Assembly (NCBI GenBank): GCA_937901465.1
Contig: CALGTU010000157.1
Span: 1-12,927 of the forward strand
DNA from: an uncultured Clostridia bacterium
GTDB lineage: Bacteria; Bacillota; Clostridia; Oscillospirales; Ruminococcaceae
Direction: 5' to 3'
Length of the DNA stretch: 12,927 nt
Numbering within the stretch: position 1 is the first letter of the stretch; each line of letters opens with the position of its first letter. The notes beneath the pieces were generated by a model. The model saw only the letters and a list, made by a program, of their open reading frames with translations. It had not been told where the DNA came from and made no database searches. Both the position numbers and the translations under genes were made by a program. This document shows, one piece after another, positions 7,772 through 12,927 of this stretch.

Positions 7772-8228
7772 TGCGGAATATACCCGTGCTAAAGAACGGG
7801 CATTATACATATTAGAAGCAAGAGACCACTCATATTCAGAACTCTATTCGAAACTCGAAAAGAATTACAGCGAAGAGGTCTGTTTTGCCGTCTGCGATAA
7901 GATGACAGAGATAGGTCTTATAAACGATAGTCTTTATGCAAAAAAACTCGCGAAGTATTATTTCACCGTTAAAAAATACGGCAAATACCGTGCATTCAAC
8001 GAGATGAAAAGAAAAGGTCTTGATATAACGGATATCGAAGAAGCTTCAGAAGAATATCTTTATGACCTTAAAGACAGCATAAGAGAACTTATCGAAAAGA
8101 AATATTATAAATATCTCGATGACGAAAAGGGTGTTATAAAGGCGAAAAATGCCCTTGTCCGTCTGGGATTTACTTATGATGATATAAATTCCGTTATGGA
8201 AGAATTTTTGAACGAAGGGAATTTTTGA
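7761..8228 (+). CDS. recX: Regulatory protein RecX
   Basis: Binds and restrains RecA filaments. The 155-residue product is all-helical in appearance and shows the RecX core pattern GLINDSLYAKKLAKYY (52-67) followed by KKYGKYRAFNEMKRKGL (71-87), then the more divergent third repeat (ALVRLGFTYDDINSVMEEF). The start is placed at ATG 7761, which overlaps the recA end by 11 nt; ATG 7764 is the alternative. A TTG further upstream at 7740 is unlikely. No clear ribosome binding site precedes either ATG, so expression probably depends on ribosomes finishing recA. The recA-recX pairing supports the call. Confidence 0.9.
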   Translation: MMNNAEYTRAKERALYILEARDHSYSELYSKLEKNYSEEVCFAVCDKMTEIGLINDSLYAKKLAKYYFTVKKYGKYRAFNEMKRKGLDITDIEEASEEYLYDLKDSIRELIEKKYYKYLDDEKGVIKAKNALVRLGFTYDDINSVMEEFLNEGNF

Positions 8229-8229
8229 A

Positions 8230-9555
8230 ATGGCTCTTAAGATAGGAATGGTATCTCTCGGTTGCTCGAAAAATCAGATTGATGCCGAAAGAATACTGTT
8301 CAAGCTCAAAAAAGCAGGATACGAACTTTCAGATGACGCAGGTCTTTGCGATATAGTTATCGTGAACACCTGCGGATTTATCCAGTCGGCAAAAGAAGAA
8401 GCGATAGAAACAATCCTTGAATTCTGTACACTCAAACAGGAGGGCAGAATAAAGGCGGTTGTAATAACAGGTTGTCTTGCCGAAAGATATAAAGAAGAAG
8501 TTTCAGAACTCATTTCAGAAGCCGATGCCGTTGTCGGAATAGGCTGTAATGAAGATATAGTTGAAATAATAAATAAGGTCGCAGAAGGCGAAAAGATTTC
8601 ACGCTTTGATGAAAAGGAAAAACTTTCACTCACAGGCGGAAGAATTATCTCAACACTTCCTTTCTTTGCATATCTCAAAGTTGCCGAAGGCTGCGATAAC
8701 TGCTGTTCATACTGCGCTATTCCCTCAATCAGAGGCCGTTTCAGAAGTAACCCCATTGAAGAAGTTGTAAAGGAAGCAAAATACCTTGTTGATAACGGTG
8801 TAAGAGAAATAAATCTTATCGCACAGGATACAACAAGATACGGCGAGGATTTATACGGCGAATCAAAACTCCCCGAACTTTTAGAGGAACTCTGTAAGAT
8901 AGAAAATCTCCGCTGGCTTCGTATTCTTTATTGCTATCCCGAAAGAATAACAGATAAGCTTTTAGATGTTATGGCAAAGGAAGAAAAGATAGTAAAATAT
9001 CTTGATATTCCCATTCAGCATTGCAACGATGATATCTTAAAGAAGATGAATCGAAAGGGAGATAAAAAATCGCTTACAGAAACAATCGCAAAAATCCGTG
9101 AAAAGATGCCCGATTGTGTTTTAAGAACAACTCTCATAACAGGTTTCCCGACAGAAACAAAAGAACAGTTTGAAGAACTCGCTGAATTCGTTAAAGAAAC
9201 TGAGTTTGACAGACTCGGTTGCTTCCCATATTCAGAAGAAGAGGGAACAAAAGCCGCTCTCATGACTCCTCAGGTTGACGAGGAAGAAAGACAACACAGA
9301 GCGGATATTATAATGGAAATGCAGAATGTCATTTCAGAACAGAAAAATAATAAAATGCTCGGAAAAGTAGTTGAAGCCGTTGTCGAAGGTTTCGACCGCT
9401 GGGCAGAATGTTATTTCGGAAGAACAAAGGCAGACGCTCCCGATATCGACGGAAAGATATTCTTCTCGTCAGAAGAAAAACTCGCTATGGGACAGTTTGT
9501 AAAAGTCCGCATAGACGACACAATGGATTATGATTTGATAGGAGAAGTTATCTGA
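8230..9555 (+). CDS. rimO: Ribosomal protein S12 methylthiotransferase RimO
   Basis: Radical-SAM enzyme that adds a methylthio group to a conserved aspartate of ribosomal protein S12. The N-terminal UPF0004 domain has the three cysteines for the auxiliary [4Fe-4S] cluster: Cys12 (SLGCSKNQ), Cys48 (VNTCGF) and Cys82 (TGCLAERY). The radical-SAM triad is Cys155/Cys159/Cys162 in EGCDNCCSYCAIPSIRGRFR. The segment CAIPSIRGRFRS is typical of RimO rather than of the related tRNA enzyme MiaB. The C-terminal TRAM-like region (about 370-441) is present. At 441 residues it has the normal RimO length. The start lies 1 nt after the recX stop, with GAAGGGAA upstream. With prmC it gives the operon two modifiers of translation components. 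Confidence 0.96.
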   Translation: MALKIGMVSLGCSKNQIDAERILFKLKKAGYELSDDAGLCDIVIVNTCGFIQSAKEEAIETILEFCTLKQEGRIKAVVITGCLAERYKEEVSELISEADAVVGIGCNEDIVEIINKVAEGEKISRFDEKEKLSLTGGRIISTLPFFAYLKVAEGCDNCCSYCAIPSIRGRFRSNPIEEVVKEAKYLVDNGVREINLIAQDTTRYGEDLYGESKLPELLEELCKIENLRWLRILYCYPERITDKLLDVMAKEEKIVKYLDIPIQHCNDDILKKMNRKGDKKSLTETIAKIREKMPDCVLRTTLITGFPTETKEQFEELAEFVKETEFDRLGCFPYSEEEGTKAALMTPQVDEEERQHRADIIMEMQNVISEQKNNKMLGKVVEAVVEGFDRWAECYFGRTKADAPDIDGKIFFSSEEKLAMGQFVKVRIDDTMDYDLIGEVI

Positions 9556-9556
9556 T

Positions 9557-10174
9557 ATGAATTTGCCTAATAAACTCACACTTTTAAGAATACTTTTAGT
9601 ACCCTTTTTCGTTGCGTTTTCCCTTATTGATTTCAGGGGACATTATTTCGCAGCAGCACTCGTTTTCGTCATAGCGTCGGTTACCGACTGCCTCGACGGC
9701 TATATCGCAAGAAAGCATAACCTTGTAACAGATTTCGGAAAGTTTTTAGACCCCCTTGCCGATAAAGTTCTCGTTACAGCAGCACTTATGTGTATGCTTT
9801 TTAAATCAGAAACTATCTTCTCATTCCTCGAAGGCTGGGGAAGTATCTGGCAGCTTTTCCTTATCGTTGCGGTAATAATTATTGTTTCAAGAGAATTTAT
9901 GGTTTCGGGACTTCGCCTTGTAACCGCAGGAAAAGGTGTTGTTGTTCCCGCTGATATATGGGGAAAACTCAAAACTGCTTTTACAATGGTAGCGATTGTT
10001 TTCATCTATCTTTTTATGGAACTTTGTGAAACAGCAATCATTCCTTTCTCACAGACATTTTTCAATATCGGAGTTTATATTTCATTCGGCCTTATAGCGA
10101 TTTCAACTATCCTTACTATCATTTCAGGCGTACGCTATCTCTGGCAGATGAGAAACTATCTCGATATGAAGTAA
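9557..10174 (+). CDS. pgsA: CDP-diacylglycerol-glycerol-3-phosphate 3-phosphatidyltransferase
   Basis: Makes phosphatidylglycerol phosphate, the first committed step to phosphatidylglycerol and cardiolipin, in the cytoplasmic membrane. The opening MNLPNKLTLLRILLVPFF is characteristic of PgsA. The CDP-alcohol phosphotransferase motif D-x2-DG-x2-AR-x8-G-x3-D-x3-D is complete: Asp44, Asp47, Gly48, Ala51, Arg52, Gly61, Asp65 and Asp69. Several hydrophobic segments give the expected polytopic protein. At 205 residues it is slightly longer than the usual 180-195. The start codon lies 1 nt after the rimO stop, with AGGAGAAG (9540-9547) as binding site. It is the last gene of the run; no hairpin terminator is seen directly after it. 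Confidence 0.96.
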   Translation: MNLPNKLTLLRILLVPFFVAFSLIDFRGHYFAAALVFVIASVTDCLDGYIARKHNLVTDFGKFLDPLADKVLVTAALMCMLFKSETIFSFLEGWGSIWQLFLIVAVIIIVSREFMVSGLRLVTAGKGVVVPADIWGKLKTAFTMVAIVFIYLFMELCETAIIPFSQTFFNIGVYISFGLIAISTILTIISGVRYLWQMRNYLDMK

Positions 10175-10189
10175 TTTTTATAAAAAGAC

Positions 10190-10218
10190 TTGCATTTTTT
10201 ACGATATTGACATATAAT
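10190..10218 (+). promoter_or_regulatory. Promoter of the T-box/cysE-cysS unit
   Basis: TTGCAT (10190-10195), a 17-nt spacer and a perfect TATAAT (10213-10218) lie just after pgsA and about 30 nt before the base of T-box stem I. Transcription would begin near 10225. The nearby TTGACA at 10207-10212 touches the -10 box and cannot be its -35. Confidence 0.8.
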
Positions 10219-10224
10219 AAAATG

Positions 10225-10491
10225 TGAACTTGATATTTCAAAAGCGTAGCAGTCAGAGTAACATTCAACGTGTGTTTTACAGAGAGTGTCCGTTTGGTGT
10301 AAGGACATAATATACAGAGTGCGAAGTGCGGCTGTCAGCTTAAAGGGTGAAAATAAAAAGTATCCCTTTGCGTAAAACCTGCGTTAAAGGTTTTAAGGGT
10401 GTAGTTTAGTTACACCGAAAACGGAGTGGAACCGTGGCTTGAATCTTAAGTCGCCTCCTTTGGCTTATGCCATAGGAGGCGTTATTTTTTT
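10225..10491 (+). promoter_or_regulatory. T-box riboswitch (cysteine specific)
   Basis: A leader RNA that senses uncharged tRNA-Cys. Stem I base: GCAGTC (10249-10254) pairs with GGCTGT (10330-10335). Above it, AGAGTAA (10255-10261) and GCGAAGTGC form the specifier loop; the codon next to the lower helix is TGC (10327-10329), a Cys codon. The distal part has the AGAGAG motif (10281-10286) and the hairpin GTCC-GTTTGGTGTAA-GGAC (10288-10306), as in known T-boxes. Two hairpins follow (AAAGGG/CCCTTT, 10342-10369; AAAACCT/AGGTTTT, 10374-10394). The T-box core GAGTGGAACCGTGG holds UGGA (10427-10430), whose A fits the U73 discriminator of tRNA-Cys. Antiterminator helices are GGAG 10423-10426 with CTCC 10455-10458 and GGCTT 10436-10440 with AAGTC 10448-10452. 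The CTCC is shared with the terminator, which makes the two folds exclusive. Confidence 0.95.
10452..10491 (+). terminator. T-box attenuator (Rho-independent terminator)
   Basis: CGCCTCCTTTGGC (10452-10464) pairs with GCCATAGGAGGCG (10469-10481) with one mismatch and a TTAT loop, followed by TTATTTTTTT (10482-10491). Its left arm contains the bases needed for the antiterminator. It should stop transcription when tRNA-Cys is charged, and is the only terminator seen between pgsA and cysE. Confidence 0.95.
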
Positions 10492-10513
10492 ATGATGAAA
10501 AAGGAGAGAAGTT

Positions 10514-11158
10514 ATGGCGAATATTATCGAAGTTATAAAAGAAGATATCCGTTCGATACAGGAAAGAGACCCCGCTGCAAGAAGCGGTTTTGAAATAATG
10601 CTGACATACTCAGGTATTCATGCTGTTATTATGTATCGTATAGCACATGCTTTTCAGAATGTTGGTCTTAAAACAGTAGCAAGAATTATTTCACAGCTTG
10701 CAAGATTTTTAACAGGAATAGAAATCCACCCCGGTGCTAAAATCGGAAAAGGTCTTTTCATAGATCACGGTATGGGCGTTGTAATAGGAGAGACTACCGA
10801 AATCGGCGATAACTGCCTTTTGTATCAGGGAGTGACTCTCGGCGGTACAGGTAAAGACACAGGCAAACGTCACCCGACTTTAGGCGATAATGTCATGGTC
10901 GGAGCGGGAGCAAAAATTTTAGGACCTTTCAAGGTAGGCGACGGTGCTAAAATCGCAGCGAATGCTGTTGTTCTTCATGAAGTTCCGCCTAACTGCACAG
11001 CAGTCGGTGCACCCGCAAGACTTGCAAAGTGTAATGGCAAGAAAGTTCATAAAAACGACCTCGACCAGATTCATATTCCCGACCCCGTTTCACAGGAACT
11101 CTGCAAGCATCTTGTAAGAATAGAAAAACTCGAAAAGAAAATAAACGAACTCAAATAA
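10514..11158 (+). CDS. cysE: Serine O-acetyltransferase
   Basis: Acetylates L-serine with acetyl-CoA to O-acetylserine, the carbon skeleton for cysteine. The 214-residue product is of the short Firmicutes type: a helical N-terminal part (about 1-65) and a left-handed beta-helix of hexapeptide repeats (about 70-170). Catalytic His85 is in IDHGMG, matching E. coli His158, and His120 is in GKRHPTLGD, matching His193. The family segments GVTLGGTGK and AVGAPARL are present, and a basic/charged tail follows. AAGGAG (10501-10506) precedes the ATG by 7 nt. The gene lies directly behind the Cys T-box and 10 nt ahead of cysS, so it should be induced by cysteine starvation. No cysK is in view. Confidence 0.97.
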   Translation: MANIIEVIKEDIRSIQERDPAARSGFEIMLTYSGIHAVIMYRIAHAFQNVGLKTVARIISQLARFLTGIEIHPGAKIGKGLFIDHGMGVVIGETTEIGDNCLLYQGVTLGGTGKDTGKRHPTLGDNVMVGAGAKILGPFKVGDGAKIAANAVVLHEVPPNCTAVGAPARLAKCNGKKVHKNDLDQIHIPDPVSQELCKHLVRIEKLEKKINELK

Positions 11159-11168
11159 GGAGACAAAT

Positions 11169-12578
11169 ATGAAAATATATAACAGCCTTTCACATAAAAA
11201 AGAAGATTTTATCCCAAGAGACGGTAACAAGGTTTCAATGTATACCTGCGGACCAACAGTTTATCATTACGCACATATCGGAAATTTAAGAAGTTATATC
11301 ATGGAAGACATTTTAGAAAAATATCTCCGTTATGCAGGATATGATGTTACAAGAGTTATGAATATAACCGATGTAGGTCATCTCACAAGCGATGGCGATA
11401 CAGGCGATGATAAAATGCTCAAAGGCGCTAAAAGAGAGCATAAAACAGTTATGGAAATAGCAAAATTCTATACAGACGCTTTCTTTTCAGACTGTAATAA
11501 ACTCAACATCAAAACTCCCGATGTTGTTAAACCTGCAACAGAATGTATCGACGAATTCATAAAGGTTATAACATCACTTCTCGAAAAGGGATATGCCTAT
11601 GAAGCGGGCGGAAATATCTATTTTGATACCGCAAAGCTTGATAAATATTATGTGTTCAGCGATTTCAAACAGGAAGATCTTGAAGTAGGCGTGCGTGAAG
11701 GCGTTGAAGAAGACAGCAACAAGAAAAACAAGGCCGACTTTGTTCTCTGGTTTACAAAATCAAAATTTGATGATCAGGAACTCAAATGGGATAGTCCCTG
11801 GGGAATAGGTTACCCCGGCTGGCATATTGAATGTTCATGCATCAGTATGAAATACTTAGGCGAATATCTTGATATCCATTGTGGCGGAATAGATAACGCA
11901 TTCCCTCATCATACAAATGAAATCGCACAGAGTGAAGCTTATATAGGACACGATTGGTGTAACTACTGGTTCCATGTTCATCATCTCAATACAGAAGGCG
12001 GAAAAATGAGTAAATCAAAGGGAGAATTCTTAACAGTTTCTCTTCTTGAAGAAAAGGGATATAACCCTCTTATCTACAGATTCTTCTGCTTACAGTCACA
12101 TTACAGAAAATCACTTGCATTTTCATTTGAAAATCTCGATAACGCAAAGGTTGCATATACAAAAATTATTCAGAGAATAGTTCCGCTTCTTTCAGCAAAC
12201 GATAATGTCGATGAAAACGCTTTTGCTGAAATCAGAAAGTCATTTGATGAAGCACTCGCAAATGACCTCAACACATCTCTTGCAATAACAGCACTTTTAG
12301 ATGTTTTCAAAGCAGATACAACAGCTGCCACAAAGCTCTCGCTTATCAAGGATTACGAAAGAGTTCTTTCTTTAGGCCTTATAGCAGAAGCCGAAAAAAT
12401 GGCTGAAGCAGAAAAGGGCGAAGAACTTCCCGAAGAAGTAGCAAAGCTTGTTGAAGCGAGAACGAACGCAAGAAAAGAAAAGAACTTTGCCCTTGCCGAT
12501 GAACTTCGCGATAAGATTTCAGAAATGGGATATATCATCGAAGAAACAAGACAGGGAACAAAAGTTACAAAGAAATAA
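11169..12578 (+). CDS. cysS: Cysteinyl-tRNA synthetase
   Basis: Class I synthetase that charges tRNA-Cys. The HIGH-type motif is HIGN (36-39) within TVYHYAHIGNLR and the KMSKS loop is at 279-283 (GGKMSKSKGEF). The zinc site that selects cysteine is complete: Cys27 (TCGPTVY), Cys222 (WHIECS), His247 and Glu251 (FPHHTNEIAQSEA). The C-terminal DALR-type helical anticodon-binding region follows (about 320-469), including the usual ARKEKNFALADELRD. At 469 residues it has normal length. AAGGAG overlaps the cysE stop, 7 nt before ATG 11169. Placed behind cysE under one T-box, it is controlled by the very tRNA it charges. Confidence 0.98.
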   Translation: MKIYNSLSHKKEDFIPRDGNKVSMYTCGPTVYHYAHIGNLRSYIMEDILEKYLRYAGYDVTRVMNITDVGHLTSDGDTGDDKMLKGAKREHKTVMEIAKFYTDAFFSDCNKLNIKTPDVVKPATECIDEFIKVITSLLEKGYAYEAGGNIYFDTAKLDKYYVFSDFKQEDLEVGVREGVEEDSNKKNKADFVLWFTKSKFDDQELKWDSPWGIGYPGWHIECSCISMKYLGEYLDIHCGGIDNAFPHHTNEIAQSEAYIGHDWCNYWFHVHHLNTEGGKMSKSKGEFLTVSLLEEKGYNPLIYRFFCLQSHYRKSLAFSFENLDNAKVAYTKIIQRIVPLLSANDNVDENAFAEIRKSFDEALANDLNTSLAITALLDVFKADTTAATKLSLIKDYERVLSLGLIAEAEKMAEAEKGEELPEEVAKLVEARTNARKEKNFALADELRDKISEMGYIIEETRQGTKVTKK

Positions 12579-12591
12579 TGAGGTATAAAAT

Positions 12592-12927
12592 ATGCGTGAT
12601 CTGCGTGATTTAAAAGATAACGGAAGAGGACTTCTTCTTAAAACACTTTTCAAAGTTACTGCGGTTTTAGCGGTGGTTTCTGCATCAATCCTTATTGCGA
12701 TTTCAATCGTTGAATGGAGAGCGGCCGAAAGCAAATTCGGCGGTCTTGATATCGACCTTGCTAACGCAACTTTCACTCCGTCAAAGTTCTTCGATGCTCG
12801 TATCAAGTTGCAAGGTTCCACTCAATTGCGTAACTACAACCCGAACGCAAGCGGTTCTTACTATGCTAACCCATTCTCTCAGGCTCGTTACATGGCTCCG
12901 GTTTATCCGATGTATGTACACGATGCT
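12592..12927 (+). CDS. Start of a small membrane protein gene, running in frame into foreign-looking sequence; 3'-truncated
   Basis: The start at ATG 12592 is supported by GAGGT (12580-12584) and by its position 13 nt after cysS, as a third gene of the cys unit. The first ~48 residues look native: a charged N-terminus (MRDLRDLKDNGRG), then one strong hydrophobic segment (about 20-40, VTAVLAVVSASILIAISIV), as in a single-pass membrane protein; I do not recognise the family. From about residue 50 the sequence changes character and matches a Bacteroidota SusC-type receptor, and codon use changes with it. The frame stays open to the window edge, but the full product is probably an artefact. The true 3' part of the native gene is then missing. 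A genuine fusion is unlikely because a SusC barrel fragment has no place in a Gram-positive cell. Confidence 0.6.
   Translation, partial: MRDLRDLKDNGRGLLLKTLFKVTAVLAVVSASILIAISIVEWRAAESKFGGLDIDLANATFTPSKFFDARIKLQGSTQLRNYNPNASGSYYANPFSQARYMAPVYPMYVHDA
12745..12927 (+). other. SusC/RagA-like TonB-dependent receptor fragment, probable chimeric contig end
   Basis: Residues from about 57 of the preceding frame read ANATFTPSKFFDARIKLQG and then NPFSQARYMAPVYPMYVHD. This is the pattern seen in SusC-family outer-membrane receptors of Bacteroidetes (TFTPxKWF, followed by NPFxxARxMxPxYPVYLHD). The segment uses CGT for all three Arg, CCG for four of five Pro, CAA for two of three Gln and TTG for Leu, whereas the upstream genes favour AGA, CAG and CTT/CTC. 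The exact joint is not visible; it lies somewhere about 12710-12765, so the start given here is approximate. The fragment is internal to a receptor gene and has neither end. Confidence 0.72.

Noticed and set aside
8274..8756. 160-codon open frame on the minus strand inside rimO
   Set aside because: It lies opposite a fully conserved gene, has a Ser-rich shadow-like composition and shows no recognisable domain.
10207..10212. TTGACA as -35 of the cys promoter
   Set aside because: It abuts TATAAT at 10213, and at 17-18 nt downstream there is only a poor -10; TTGCAT at 10190 fits exactly.
10320..10322. First TGC in the specifier region as the T-box codon
   Set aside because: It is away from the lower stem I helix; the TGC at 10327-10329 sits directly beside the helix after GAAG, where the specifier belongs. 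Both would read as Cys in any case.
10175..10513. Small protein gene in the pgsA-cysE gap
   Set aside because: The gap is fully accounted for by the promoter, T-box leader, terminator and cysE binding site.

Overview
The window reads as one stretch of a Clostridia-type (low-GC Gram-positive, probably gut Oscillospirales/Ruminococcaceae-like) chromosome, most likely from a metagenomic contig. Evidence for this is the AGA-rich, CTT/CTC-rich codon use, the strong AAGGAG-type ribosome binding sites, the gene set and order (DUF1385 protein-prmC-recA-recX-rimO-pgsA) and a T-box riboswitch ahead of cysE-cysS. All genes lie on the plus strand. The last 170-220 bases differ in codon use and encode part of a Bacteroidota SusC-type outer-membrane receptor, so the right edge is probably an assembly chimera.

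Layout. Positions 2-1159 hold the 3' part of a citrate synthase gene, closed by a strong hairpin terminator (1162-1202). A promoter at 1212-1240 then starts a tightly packed run of nine genes up to 10174: a putative lipoprotein with three acidic DxDxxG-like repeats, an OmpR-type response regulator and its histidine kinase, a DUF1385 (YqhQ-like) membrane protein, PrmC, RecA, RecX, RimO and PgsA. Gaps are 1-19 nt or the genes overlap, and no internal terminator was seen. The run joins envelope sensing, translation-factor and ribosome modification, DNA repair and phospholipid synthesis.

The 339-nt gap 10175-10513 is fully explained by a promoter (TTGCAT-N17-TATAAT), a T-box leader with a UGC (Cys) specifier and a UGGA acceptor-binding sequence, and a terminator/antiterminator switch. 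It controls cysE (serine O-acetyltransferase) and cysS (cysteinyl-tRNA synthetase), so uncharged tRNA-Cys should raise both cysteine supply and tRNA charging. No terminator was seen between pgsA and this leader, so the T-box attenuator may also end the upstream operon.

After cysS a short membrane-protein gene begins at 12592, but its reading frame runs into the foreign-looking SusC-like segment. I found no transposon, CRISPR array, tRNA or rRNA. No clearly new multi-gene system is visible. The best candidates for novelty are the lipoprotein/two-component trio and the conserved but uncharacterised DUF1385 protein coupled to prmC.
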